Notes under the pieces: model-generated
Databases searched by the model: none
What the model was told of the DNA's origin: nothing
What the model saw: only the letters and a program-made list of their open reading frames with translations
Program-made: the position numbers and the translations under genes
Shown here: positions 37,368 to 48,748 of the stretch, one piece after another
How the letters are laid out: each line of letters starts with the position of its first letter
Numbering within the stretch: the first letter of the stretch is position 1
Assembly (NCBI RefSeq): GCF_000521505.1
Contig: NZ_CP003915.1
Coordinates: forward strand, 1,302,001-1,366,000
Origin: Advenella mimigardefordensis DPN7
GTDB lineage: Bacteria; Pseudomonadota; Gammaproteobacteria; Burkholderiales; Burkholderiaceae_B
Reading direction: 5' to 3'
DNA length: 64,000 nt

Positions 37368-37874
37368 ATGAAAAAGACCGTTATAGCGACACTGGCAGGA
37401 GCCTTCACATTGGCGCTGGGTATGCATTCAGCGATAGCGGCAGACATGAAAATGAATGCCGACAGCAAGATCGATCAGAAACCCATGCATCAATCAGGCA
37501 CGACAGGTACGCCAACGCCGGGTTGGGAAAAACTCAGTAAAAACAAGAACTGGAAGCCTGCAGCGTCCGGCGCGGGTCAGCCGCATGCCAGTCCTGTGAA
37601 AGCGGACAGCAATGTCGTTCCCGAACACCAGGGTACGAGCGGGATGCACACGTCGCATGCCAGCAAAAGTAAGCCTACAGCAGCGGCGCCTAAGCATAAA
37701 ACGAGCATGGCGGTCAAATCCGACCAAGGGCATAGCGGGCACATGAAGTCCGGCGCGGCCAAACCAGCCGGGCAGGGTGGTGCTATGCCGATGCAGCACG
37801 GCACCTCTGGCATGAAGTCGGACAGCAATGTGGTTCCGGTGGAGCATGGGCAGGCTCACAAACCAGCGATGTAA
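37368..37874 (+). CDS. Secreted Met/His-rich low-complexity protein, function unknown
   Basis: 168 residues. A clear signal peptide (MKKTVIATLAGAFTLALGMH, cleavage near SAIA-AD, residue 24) leads to a mature part of about 144 residues with 11 His and 10 Met, no Cys, and much Ser, Gly, Lys and Pro. It contains a diverged internal repeat: KADSNVVPEHQ with GTSGM, and again GTSGM with KSDSNVVPVEHG. It looks disordered. Met/His spacing (KMNADS, GMHTSH, GHSGHMK, AMPMQH) suggests periplasmic copper or silver binding, which is inference only; I do not recognise a family. ATG 37368 follows GGAGCAG at 37357-37363. Genes on either side (rarA, serS) are unrelated. Confidence 0.75.
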   Translation: MKKTVIATLAGAFTLALGMHSAIAADMKMNADSKIDQKPMHQSGTTGTPTPGWEKLSKNKNWKPAASGAGQPHASPVKADSNVVPEHQGTSGMHTSHASKSKPTAAAPKHKTSMAVKSDQGHSGHMKSGAAKPAGQGGAMPMQHGTSGMKSDSNVVPVEHGQAHKPAM

Positions 37875-38005
37875 ATGAAAGACCGTGCCCGGCGGCAGTC
37901 GCTTGCCTTTCGGGCCGGAAGGCTGATTTTTTCTCCGGGAAAGCAGGTCGCGGGCGCGCGTTGTTCTATCCGCGCCCACTGCCGGCGTATAGCTGTATAT
38001 AATGA

Positions 38006-39403
<1,398 letters not shown>

Positions 39404-39543
39404 TAATGATGGTCATGTTCTGCCGGGCTTTGATGGTCGGCAGGCAGACCTGCTTTGTCATGATGTATTGACGACGTTCCAGGCTACCGACGGGAGCGGC
39501 GTTCACTCCAGATTCACCCCTATTCCATTCAAGGTTGTCCGTC

Positions 39544-40314
39544 ATGCTTTTTCTGCTTTCTCCTGCCAAAAAACTCGATTACGACTCTCCTGTTTCCACC
39601 CGCACGCATACCCAGCCTCTTTTTGTCAAACGCTCAGCAGAGCTGATCAAAGTGCTTAAAACCAAAAGCGCCGAGGATATTGCCGGGCTGATGAAGCTGA
39701 GCCAGGCATTGTCCGAGCTGAACGTACAACGGTACGCGGAATGGAAACCCAAATTTGATCAGAAAAATTCCCGGCAGGCCGTGCTCGCTTTCAATGGCGA
39801 CGTATATGAAGGACTGGCTGCAGAGACGCTGAGCGAATCACAACTGACATGGGCTCAGGAACACGTGGCCATTCTGAGCGGCTTGTATGGGGTGTTGCGC
39901 CCGCTGGATCTGATGCAACCCTATCGGCTGGAAATGGGAACGCGCCTGCAAAATAGCCGAGGCAAGAATCTGTACGAGTTCTGGGGTTCTGAGATCGCTC
40001 AATACCTGAATGAACGCCTGGCTGATCAGCCCTCGCGTATTGTGATTAATCTGGCTTCGGAAGAGTATTTCAAGGCGGTGGATCTGAAGGCGCTGGATGC
40101 CCGTGTGGTTCAGTGCGTATTTCAGGACTATAAAAACGGCGTGTATAAAATTATCAGTTTCAACGCCAAGCGTGCGCGTGGGCTGATGGCGCGGTTTGCC
40201 ATAGAAACCAAAGCCAAGACGCCGGCAGCCCTGAAAAAATTCAATGTCGAAGGCTATGCCTTTGCCGCCGAGGAGTCTACGGAAGATAAACTGGTCTTCC
40301 GGAGAAAACAATGA
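39544..40314 (+). CDS. yaaA: Peroxide stress protein YaaA (UPF0246)
   Basis: 256 residues from ATG 39544. Family pattern: LFLLSPAKKLDYDSP at the start, FNGDVYEGL, HVAILSGLYGVLRPLDLMQPYRLEMG, and the final YAFAAEESTEDKLVFRRK. In E. coli YaaA limits free iron during peroxide stress and has a DNA-binding fold. Its stop overlaps the start of the MFS gene by four bases (ATGA), which ties the two together in one transcript. Confidence 0.95.
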   Translation: MLFLLSPAKKLDYDSPVSTRTHTQPLFVKRSAELIKVLKTKSAEDIAGLMKLSQALSELNVQRYAEWKPKFDQKNSRQAVLAFNGDVYEGLAAETLSESQLTWAQEHVAILSGLYGVLRPLDLMQPYRLEMGTRLQNSRGKNLYEFWGSEIAQYLNERLADQPSRIVINLASEEYFKAVDLKALDARVVQCVFQDYKNGVYKIISFNAKRARGLMARFAIETKAKTPAALKKFNVEGYAFAAEESTEDKLVFRRKQ

Positions 40315-41543
40315 GCCGCCAGGCCGCGATAAGAATTTTTGCGCTTTTTGCGCTGGGTTATTTTCTATCCTATGTGTATCGCGGCCTGAATATCGGCTTT
40401 GCGCCGTTCCTGTCGCGCGAGATGGGTCTGACCGCCAGCGATCTGGGCTTGTTGACCAGCTTTTATTTTATCGGTTTTGCGCTGGCGCAGTTGCCTGCCG
40501 GGCTGGCGCTGGATCGCTATGGCGCGCGCCGCACCGACGCGGTTCTGCTGCTGGTGGCTGCGGTAGGAACAGTGCTCTACGGTATGACGCATAGCATGCA
40601 GGGGCTGATTGTCGGCCGCATTCTGATCGGCGTAGGTGTCTCTGTTTGTCTTGGCGCCGGCTTTCTGGCAATCGCCCAGAATTTTCCGTCCTCGCGCTGG
40701 CCCCTGCTGAATGGGCTGATGGTGGCGCTTGGCGGTATGGGCGGGGTGGTGGTAGGGACGCCGCTGGCCGTCTTGCTTACGCAATACAGCTGGCGCGAAA
40801 TCAGTATAGGGATGGCGGTGTTCACGGTTGCCGTGGCTGCCGTGATCTGGTTGCTGGTGCCCGAATCGAAGCAGCGTCATGCCTCGCATGAATCAGTCTC
40901 CAAGCAGATTCATGGCATCCGTATTATTCTTAAGAACAGTGTTTTCTGGCGCGTCGTGCCTTTCCCGTGCGCGGTCGGCGGCGCCTTTTATGCAGCCCAA
41001 TCGCTTTGGGTTAAACCGTATCTGACCGACGTGTCTGAATTGACAGCGCGTCAGGCTGATAGCCTGGTGTCCATGCTGGGCCTGACCATGGTGGCCGGCA
41101 CCGTCATTACCGGTATGGTCGCGCGCAAAATCGAGCGATACGGGCTGGGGCTGCGTGCCTTCTGCGGACTGGGTATGGCGCTGTTTGTGCTGGTGCAGTT
41201 GCTGATCCTGTTCCGGGTACCCGTTTCTCTGACCCTGATCTGGGGGGCTTATGGGTTTCTGGCAGCCAGTTGTATTCTGGCGTATGCTTTACTGGCCGAA
41301 GTCTTTCCACGCAAGGTGGTCGGCCGCGTCACAACCGCCTTCAATATGATTTTTTTCATCAGCATTTTTTCCATGCAGGTGGGGGTCGGGTTTGTGCTGG
41401 ATTTCTGGCCTGCAACGGAAGGTCATTATCCGGCGGTTGCCCATCTGACCGCCTGGGGTATGATGGTTGCCATCCAGCTGCTGTCGGCGATCCTGTATTT
41501 CTGGCCCGGTGCCTTGAAGGTGGATGAGCAGTTGTTTGAATAG
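40311..41543 (+). CDS. Major facilitator superfamily transporter
   Basis: 410 residues, about 12 hydrophobic helices. The MFS motif A-like loop is visible after helix 2 (LAQLPAGLALDRYGARRTDA) and a second one in the C-half (GMVARKIERYGLG). The substrate is not evident; close to the general RhmT/CynX-like group by feel only. Translationally coupled to yaaA, so a link to oxidative or metal stress is possible but unproven. The 266 bases after it hold a short tandem repeat. Confidence 0.88.
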   Translation: MSRQAAIRIFALFALGYFLSYVYRGLNIGFAPFLSREMGLTASDLGLLTSFYFIGFALAQLPAGLALDRYGARRTDAVLLLVAAVGTVLYGMTHSMQGLIVGRILIGVGVSVCLGAGFLAIAQNFPSSRWPLLNGLMVALGGMGGVVVGTPLAVLLTQYSWREISIGMAVFTVAVAAVIWLLVPESKQRHASHESVSKQIHGIRIILKNSVFWRVVPFPCAVGGAFYAAQSLWVKPYLTDVSELTARQADSLVSMLGLTMVAGTVITGMVARKIERYGLGLRAFCGLGMALFVLVQLLILFRVPVSLTLIWGAYGFLAASCILAYALLAEVFPRKVVGRVTTAFNMIFFISIFSMQVGVGFVLDFWPATEGHYPAVAHLTAWGMMVAIQLLSAILYFWPGALKVDEQLFE

Positions 41544-41610
41544 GTAATTGCATATGGCATATACCCATGGCTGCCGGTATCTGGCGGTTATGGATGAAGT
41601 GCTGGCGCGC

Positions 41611-41646
41611 AGAGGCACAGAGGCACAGAGGCACAGAGGCACAGAG
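41611..41646. repeat. Octanucleotide tandem repeat, AGAGGCAC x4.5
   Basis: Four copies of AGAGGCAC plus AGAG in the gap between the MFS gene and the converging FUSC gene. Confidence 0.92.
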
Positions 41647-41809
41647 TTGCGCCGTGCGCCACTACACCCTCAATCGCGATGCCACACTCTTAATCAAGAA
41701 TAACAATCCACCGTCAACCATCCACCCTTAACGCCCTGTAGGGATGCGCGCGAACCCGTCGTTCCCCGCACAGAGCGGTACCGGTTCTGTCAAACCGCGG
41801 CTATCCTGC

Positions 41810-43999
41810 TTACATCAGGCCAATATTGGTGGACTGCTGGCGGATGCGCAGCGCAGCCTGTTGCATCTGTTTTAGCGGGAAGACCAGGCTGCCATATTGG
41901 CCCTCGGTTTCAATTTGCGTCGGCGCCTCGGTAATGGTCTGTGCGTCCTTGTCCAGCAGGTCAGACACGTTGGACAGGGTCTGCTGCATATTGGGCGGTA
42001 TTTTATCCAGGCCCGCCATGACAGGTGCAATGGCAGCAATCTGACTGGCTACGGCGTCGGTCTGTACCAGAATCGTGTTCAGTTCCTTAATGTGGATCTG
42101 CTTGGATTTCGGTTCATTCATCATCCTGTAGAAACTGTCTGCAAACGCGCCAAAGGCCGTATGCATATTCTTGCGGGACAGCTGCGCATGTACATAACGT
42201 TCGTTTTCAGCCGAGGGGACTTTGTGTTCCGGGTCGGCATGCACCGAGTTGATGTACGCCTGTACCGCCAGAATATACTCGTGTGCAGCCGCTACGGCCT
42301 CTTGCGCCAGCGGCATGATGCGCTGCTTTTCCCACCAGGGCAGAATCGAACCGCAGGCAAAGGCCAGGGCACAACCGGCCAGGGTGTCCAGCGCGCGTTC
42401 GCCGATAATCAACAGATTGCCCGGGCTTAGGAAGTGAAAGGCAATCAGGATATAGATGGTCATCAGCAGCGAGCTTAATGGATAGTTGGTCAGGACAAAG
42501 GCATTGCCCAGCACCATCGCCGGAATCATGATGGCAATAAGAATAAATGGGTTGCTGGTCAGGTTAAAGAGGGCAATGGTGATCAGGCAACCCACCAGCG
42601 TTCCGACCAGTCGACCAATGGTGCGCTGGCGGGTGAGGGCGAAACCCGGTCGCATGATAATGAGCACCGTCAGAATGATCCAGTAGCTGTGCGAAGTAAA
42701 CGCCTGTACTAATTCGGAATGACCGTAGACCAGACTGACCACAGTTGAAATCAGCAGCACCAGCGTTACCACAAACGTGGTACGCAGGGCGTAGCGGAAG
42801 ATCGAGGAGTTGAAATTCAGATTGCGTTTGAACGGGCCCAGGGTAATCGACTGCGGCGTAATGAAACGGCGCAGCGACTGGTCACGCTTGAGGCTGTCTA
42901 CCGGTTCCAGGCGCATGCCGCGCAGATTGTCGGCCATCCGGTCCACAAACCGGCTGGCGTTACGCAGTCGACGCACAATCTGCACCAGCAGCATATAGGT
43001 TTCGGGCTCAGTACGCTGAATACCGTCCTGTTTCAATTGCAGCAGTTCGTATTCCATGGCGCGTAACTCGGCTTTCACGCTATTGCGGTAATCCACCGGC
43101 TTGTTGCGCGCCAGGCTGTAGGCAGTGCGATTGAGCGTACGACTGATCTTGAACAGGGTATCGCGCATGAACAGCAGGATATCGTGGTCCTGAAAGCGTG
43201 CGCGCAGGGTGGCGTAGTCAGTTTGTGATGCCACCATGGTATCGAGCAGTGCAATCATGTCGATGAACACATTCCACAGCAATATGCGCTGCTGGTCGCT
43301 CGCGTCGTTGTCGCGCGGCAGATTGCGCAGCACCACGTCGCGCGCACTTTGGTGTTGCTCTGTCATGGCGATCATTTGCGGAATCAGTCGCCGATAGCTG
43401 TCGTCCAGGTTTTTGTGGGTGTCGTAAAAATCGGCGCGGGTGCTCACATAGGAAGCGGTGGCATACAGGGCGGCAGACAGGGTCTGCCGTTCTTCGCGCA
43501 GCTTGAACAGGTGGCTGATGGAGGTGCTGTAAAGGATGTAGAAAATACCACCCATGGCAGTATAGCTGGTATGGGTAAGCGCCTCGTTGACCGACATGGG
43601 GGTGTGCATGGACAACATCATCTGCAGCAGGCAGCCGAACCCAATCAGGCCGCCGCGCCGGCCATAGACCGAGAGCATGGAATAAAAGAATACCTGAGCC
43701 GATACCACCAGCCAGAGCAGAGCAGGATAGGGGCTGGCCAGCCCGGTAAGCAGCCCGGAAATCTGCCCCAGGACGATGCCGCCCAGCATTTCATTCAGGC
43801 GCGAACGCTTGGTGCCGCCAACCTGATCAATAATGGCCGGACACAGGGCGCCGGTCGCCAGCGCGACGCCGATAAGAGGCTGATTGAACAGCCCTGCCAT
43901 CACGAATACCGGTAGCAGGACTCCCGTAGCCTGGCGCGTTCCGTGGAAAAAATGGGAACTGTAGAAGAATTTGATAAAATTTTCTGCGCGGATATCCAT
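41810..43999 (-). CDS. FUSC-family inner-membrane protein (YccS/AaeB-like)
   Basis: 729 residues with two hydrophobic blocks: an N-terminal one (about 20-170) and a second one (about 400-530; YALRTTFVVTLVLLISTVVS, ILTVLIIMRPGFALTRQRT, RLVGTLVGCLITIALFNLTS), each followed by a soluble region. This is the FUSC/YccS layout, with a C-terminal cytoplasmic helical domain rich in Gln and Lys. AaeB relatives export aromatic carboxylates; the role of YccS-type proteins is unclear. It stands alone and divergent from ilvB. No membrane-fusion (AaeA-like) gene is adjacent, which argues against a complete Aae-type exporter. Confidence 0.87.
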   Translation of the reverse strand: MDIRAENFIKFFYSSHFFHGTRQATGVLLPVFVMAGLFNQPLIGVALATGALCPAIIDQVGGTKRSRLNEMLGGIVLGQISGLLTGLASPYPALLWLVVSAQVFFYSMLSVYGRRGGLIGFGCLLQMMLSMHTPMSVNEALTHTSYTAMGGIFYILYSTSISHLFKLREERQTLSAALYATASYVSTRADFYDTHKNLDDSYRRLIPQMIAMTEQHQSARDVVLRNLPRDNDASDQQRILLWNVFIDMIALLDTMVASQTDYATLRARFQDHDILLFMRDTLFKISRTLNRTAYSLARNKPVDYRNSVKAELRAMEYELLQLKQDGIQRTEPETYMLLVQIVRRLRNASRFVDRMADNLRGMRLEPVDSLKRDQSLRRFITPQSITLGPFKRNLNFNSSIFRYALRTTFVVTLVLLISTVVSLVYGHSELVQAFTSHSYWIILTVLIIMRPGFALTRQRTIGRLVGTLVGCLITIALFNLTSNPFILIAIMIPAMVLGNAFVLTNYPLSSLLMTIYILIAFHFLSPGNLLIIGERALDTLAGCALAFACGSILPWWEKQRIMPLAQEAVAAAHEYILAVQAYINSVHADPEHKVPSAENERYVHAQLSRKNMHTAFGAFADSFYRMMNEPKSKQIHIKELNTILVQTDAVASQIAAIAPVMAGLDKIPPNMQQTLSNVSDLLDKDAQTITEAPTQIETEGQYGSLVFPLKQMQQAALRIRQQSTNIGLM

Positions 44000-44491
44000 A
44001 CACCAAACCAGTGAAAAGACCGGGGTTCACAATCGCCTGCCGCCAGACGCCTACCGAATCCTGCAGGTACGGATAGGGTGGCAAAAAAACCTATTGTACC
44101 GTTGCTGCCGAACAAATTTACACATAATGAATATTCCTGATTGCGTTTGATGTTGCAATACGGTACATTTGAGGACTATACCTGCGCACAATCCGTCGCC
44201 GGTATGAACGGACACCTGATTTTAGCTACCCGCTACAATTTTGCAGTGCGCCTTAAATGAACGAACAATAGCGGTTATTCGTGCCAAAAGCGTGAATAAA
44301 CGTCTCCATTTCGAACTCTCCCGCACCCAGTGTGCGCGCAGACCCAGATTGATGGCCAGGCTGGTACATCAGTGTCTGCAGGTGGCGTTCCTCCGTGAGG
44401 AACAAAGCGCTGCAGATGTTGGCGGATCCTTCCGAAGCCGCAGGTCACAGGACCAATCAACGCGGGAATGCTGGTTATGAAAGGAAATAAC
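44000..44491. other. Gene-free stretch before ilvB
   Basis: 492 bases between the divergent FUSC and ilvB genes. TTGCAA followed 17 bases later by CTATAC (near 44154-44182) could be the ilvB promoter. I looked for a Leu/Val/Ile-rich leader peptide with a hairpin, the usual ilv attenuator, and found none. Confidence 0.45.
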
Positions 44492-46210
44492 ATGGAACTC
44501 AATGGCGCCGATATCGTCGTGCGCTGCCTGGCCGAAGAGGGCGTCGAGCACGTTTTCGGTTACCCTGGTGGCGCGGTGCTCTACATTTACGACGCAATTT
44601 ACAAACAGAAAGACTTCAAGCATATTCTGGTACGACACGAGCAGGCTGCCGTGCACGCTGCTGATGCCTATTCGCGCTCCTCCAATAAGGTTGGCGTGTG
44701 TCTGGTTACCAGCGGCCCGGGCCTGACCAACGCGGTCACCGGCATTGCCACTGCCTACATGGATTCCATACCGCTGGTCATCATCAGCGGACAGGTACCC
44801 ACCAAGGCCATTGGTGAAGACGCCTTCCAGGAATGCGATACGGTCGGTATCACCCGACCCTGCGTTAAGCACAATTTCCTGGTCCGCGACGTACGTGATC
44901 TGGCCGATACCATGCGAAAGGCATTTTATATTGCTCGCACTGGCCGTCCCGGCCCGGTTTTGGTGGATATCCCCAAAGATATCTCCATGACCATGTGCAA
45001 ATACGCGCCGCCCAAGTCCGAAATCAAGATGCGTTCTTATGCGCCGGTGGTCAAAGGTCACCTGGGTCAGATCAAAAAAGCAGCCCAGTTGCTGGCCAGC
45101 GCTGAACGTCCCATGATTTATGCAGGCGGCGGCGTTATCCTGTCCGATGCCTCCGAGGAACTGCGCGAACTGGTGCGGCTCAGCGGTGCACCGGTCACGA
45201 CCACCCTGATGGCGCTGGGCGCACAGAACCCGGATTCAGAACAGTATCTGGGTATGCCGGGCATGCATGGCACGTATGAGGCCAATATGTCCATGCAGAA
45301 CTGCGATGTGCTGATCGCTGTTGGCGCGCGTTTTGACGACCGCGTGATCGGCAATACCAGGCACTTTGCACAAGCACAGCGCAAGATTGTTCATATCGAT
45401 ATCGATCCTTCGTCCATTTCCAAGCGGGTCAAGGTGGACATCCCCATCGTAGGCAATGTCAGGGAAGTGCTGCAGGAAATGAACCCGCTGGTCGCAGACG
45501 CACTGGCCGAACAGAAAAGTGGTCGTTCGCTGCAGGCCTGGTGGAAGCAGATCAATGAATGGCGCGGCCGTGATTGCCTGAAATACGATCGTGGCAGCGA
45601 CCTGATCAAGCCGCAATTTGTGGTTGAAACCCTGTGCAAAGTGACTGAAGGCAACGCTTTTATCACTTCCGACGTGGGTCAGCACCAGATGTGGGCGGCG
45701 CAATATTATCGATTCAACCATCCGCGGCGCTGGATCAACTCCGGCGGCCTGGGTACCATGGGCGTTGGCCTGCCATACGCCATGGGCGTGCAGATGGCGC
45801 ACCCCGATGCACAAATTGCCTGCATTACCGGTGAAGCTTCAATCCAGATGAATATCCAGGAGCTGGCAACCTGCACACAGTATCATTTCACGCCCAAAGT
45901 ACTGTGCCTGAACAATCGTTATCTGGGCATGGTGCGGCAATGGCAGGAAATTGACTATCAGTCCCGCTATTCGGAGTCCTACATGGATTCCATCCCCGAC
46001 TTCGTCAAACTGGTCGAAAGTTATGGTCATATCGGTCTGCAGATCGACAAACCGGCAGATGTCGAACCGGCGATCAAGGAAGCTTTCGGCAAGCACAAAG
46101 ACCGTCTGGTCTTCCTGGACTTTATCACTGACCGGACCGAGAACGTCTGGCCAATGGTCAAGGCAGGCAAGGGCCTGACCGAAATGTTGCTGGGTTCAGA
46201 AGACTTGTAA
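44492..46210 (+). CDS. ilvB: Acetolactate synthase, large catalytic subunit
   Basis: 572 residues from ATG 44492, which has AAAGGAAA (44479-44486) upstream; ATG 44468 and 44477 are in frame but less likely. ThDP- and FAD-dependent enzyme making acetolactate and acetohydroxybutyrate for Val, Leu and Ile. Features: VEHVFGYPGGAVLYIYDA with the catalytic glutamate region after it (RHEQAAVHAADAYSR), LVTSGPGLTNAVTGIATAY, and the ThDP site ITGEASIQMNIQEL to NNRYLGMVRQWQ. The usual GDG of the ThDP motif is GEA here. ilvH starts nine bases after its stop, forming an ilvBHC operon. Confidence 0.97.
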   Translation: MELNGADIVVRCLAEEGVEHVFGYPGGAVLYIYDAIYKQKDFKHILVRHEQAAVHAADAYSRSSNKVGVCLVTSGPGLTNAVTGIATAYMDSIPLVIISGQVPTKAIGEDAFQECDTVGITRPCVKHNFLVRDVRDLADTMRKAFYIARTGRPGPVLVDIPKDISMTMCKYAPPKSEIKMRSYAPVVKGHLGQIKKAAQLLASAERPMIYAGGGVILSDASEELRELVRLSGAPVTTTLMALGAQNPDSEQYLGMPGMHGTYEANMSMQNCDVLIAVGARFDDRVIGNTRHFAQAQRKIVHIDIDPSSISKRVKVDIPIVGNVREVLQEMNPLVADALAEQKSGRSLQAWWKQINEWRGRDCLKYDRGSDLIKPQFVVETLCKVTEGNAFITSDVGQHQMWAAQYYRFNHPRRWINSGGLGTMGVGLPYAMGVQMAHPDAQIACITGEASIQMNIQELATCTQYHFTPKVLCLNNRYLGMVRQWQEIDYQSRYSESYMDSIPDFVKLVESYGHIGLQIDKPADVEPAIKEAFGKHKDRLVFLDFITDRTENVWPMVKAGKGLTEMLLGSEDL

Positions 46211-46219
46211 GGGGAAACC

Positions 46220-46714
46220 ATGAAACACATTATCTCCATTCTGCTGGAAAATGAGCCCGGTGCGCTGTCCCGTGTGGTGGGCCTGTTCTCGGCCCGGGGC
46301 TACAACATTGAAACGCTCACCGTTGCACCGACCGAAGACGCAACCCTGTCGCGCCTGACCATCATGACTGCGGGCTCTGAAGATGTTATTGAACAGATCA
46401 CGAAACACTTGAACCGTCTGGTTGATGTGGTTAAAGTAGTTGATCTGACCGAAGGGGCACATGTCGAGCGTGAACTCATGCTGGTCAAGGTACGTGCAGT
46501 GGGCAAGGAACGCGAAGAAATCAAGCGCCTGGCCGACATCTTCAGGGGCCATATTGTGGATGTGACCGACAAGTCCTACACAATTGAACTGACGGGTGTA
46601 CAGGAAAAGATCCAGGCATTTCTGTCTGCGCTGGATCGCAGTGCGATCCTGGAAACGGTTCGTACAGGCGTGTCCGGTATCGGGCGCGGCGAACGTATTC
46701 TGCGGGTGATGTAA
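46220..46714 (+). CDS. ilvH: Acetolactate synthase, small regulatory subunit
   Basis: 164 residues: N-terminal ACT domain (MKHIISILLENEPGALSRVV, then GLFSARGYNIETLTVAPTED) that binds valine for feedback inhibition, and the C-terminal ALS_SS domain (VREELMLVKV-like, here VERELMLVKVRA, and SGIGRGERILRVM at the end). It stimulates and regulates the large subunit. GGGGAAA at 46211-46217 is the ribosome site. ilvC follows 63 bases downstream. Confidence 0.97.
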   Translation: MKHIISILLENEPGALSRVVGLFSARGYNIETLTVAPTEDATLSRLTIMTAGSEDVIEQITKHLNRLVDVVKVVDLTEGAHVERELMLVKVRAVGKEREEIKRLADIFRGHIVDVTDKSYTIELTGVQEKIQAFLSALDRSAILETVRTGVSGIGRGERILRVM

Positions 46715-46777
46715 TCGGGTAGTGAAGCGCAGTAAGCAGACATTCAAACAAATTTAACTAATTTCTTGAGGCTTTAA

Positions 46778-47794
<1,017 letters not shown>

Positions 47795-47806
47795 GTGTAG
47801 GCTTGA

Positions 47807-47885
47807 GCGCCAGAGGCTCCTATCTGGTTCTGGCGCTGGTTTATACTGTCAGGCCTCTGAGTAATCAGAGGCTTTTCTCTTTTTT
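47807..47885 (+). terminator. Terminator after ilvC, preceded by a second hairpin
   Basis: GCCTCTGA (47853-47860) / TCAGAGGC (47865-47872), loop GTAA, is followed by TTTTCTCTTTTTT and is a strong terminator. Upstream GCGCCAGA (47807-47814) / TCTGGCGC (47829-47836) forms another hairpin without a T-run. CAGAGGCT occurs in both structures, so alternative pairing is possible. Confidence 0.85.
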
Positions 47886-47898
47886 CAAGGCGGCAATT

Positions 47899-48678
47899 AT
47901 GAATATTAAAATGCTCATTGCGGCAGGCATCCTTGCCGCCGGCACCATCAGCGCGCCTGTATGGGCCCAGGAAGTGCTCAAAGTCGGGGTCGAGGCCCTG
48001 TATCCTCCGTTCGAGAGCAAAACCCCCGACGGCAAACTGGTGGGCTTCGATGTGGAACTCAATGATGCGGTCTGTGCCAGGCTCCAGGTGAAGTGTGAAT
48101 GGGTCGAAACCAGCTTTGACGGACTGATCCCTGCGCTGAATGCACGTAAATTCAATTACATCAATTCGGCAATGAATATTACCGAGCCGCGCCAGAAAGT
48201 GATCGATTTCACTGTGCCTATCTACGATGTCCCCAGCCAGCTGATCGCCAAAAAAGGATCGGGTCTGCAGGCCACGCCGGAAAGTCTGCAATCCACGGTT
48301 GTAGGCGTACTGCAGGGATCGGCGCAGGAAGCCTTCGTTAAGAAGCACTGGGCGCCCAAGGGTGTAAAAATTGTCTCTTACGCCTCTCAGGATCAGATTT
48401 ACCAGGATCTGCGAAGTAATCGCATCCAGGCAGCGGTGCAGAAAACACCGAGTGCAGTCAGTGCTTTTCTGGACAAACCCGAAGGCAAAGACTACGAAGT
48501 AACGGGCGCACCGCTGGACGATACCTCGGTGCTGGGTGTTGGGACCGGCTTCGGTATCCGCAAGGGCAATGACGAACTTAAAAAGCGTCTTGACGGCGCG
48601 ATTGATGCCCTGAAGAAAGATGGTACGATAAGCAAACTTACCCAAAAATACTTCAACGCCGACTGGGTCGCCAAATAA
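47899..48678 (+). CDS. Periplasmic basic-amino-acid-type ABC binding protein (HisJ/ArgT family)
   Basis: 259 residues from ATG 47899, with AAGGCGG upstream. Signal peptide to about residue 24 (APVWAQEVL), then a type II periplasmic binding domain: KVGVEALYPPFESKTPDGKL, VGFDVELNDAVCARL, EWVETSFDGLIPALNARKF, and two conserved cysteines (C56 and C62 by my count) as in ArgT. The likely ligand is lysine, arginine, ornithine or histidine. No permease or ATPase gene lies beside it. It has its own terminator and sits alone between ilvC and an aminotransferase. Confidence 0.9.
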   Translation: MNIKMLIAAGILAAGTISAPVWAQEVLKVGVEALYPPFESKTPDGKLVGFDVELNDAVCARLQVKCEWVETSFDGLIPALNARKFNYINSAMNITEPRQKVIDFTVPIYDVPSQLIAKKGSGLQATPESLQSTVVGVLQGSAQEAFVKKHWAPKGVKIVSYASQDQIYQDLRSNRIQAAVQKTPSAVSAFLDKPEGKDYEVTGAPLDDTSVLGVGTGFGIRKGNDELKKRLDGAIDALKKDGTISKLTQKYFNADWVAK

Positions 48679-48698
48679 GTCGATTGTTTGACAAGCGC

Positions 48699-48724
48699 AA
48701 CCGGCCCGGGCGGCCGGTTTTTTT
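48699..48724 (+). terminator. Rho-independent terminator after the binding protein gene
   Basis: AACCGGCC (48699-48706) / GGCCGGTT (48712-48719), loop CGGGC, followed by a T-run. Confidence 0.93.
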
Positions 48725-48748
48725 CATTTCGTCTATCAGGTAACGATC

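Noticed and set aside
44000..44491. Leader peptide with attenuator before ilvB
   Set aside because: No short frame rich in Val, Leu or Ile with a following terminator hairpin is present.
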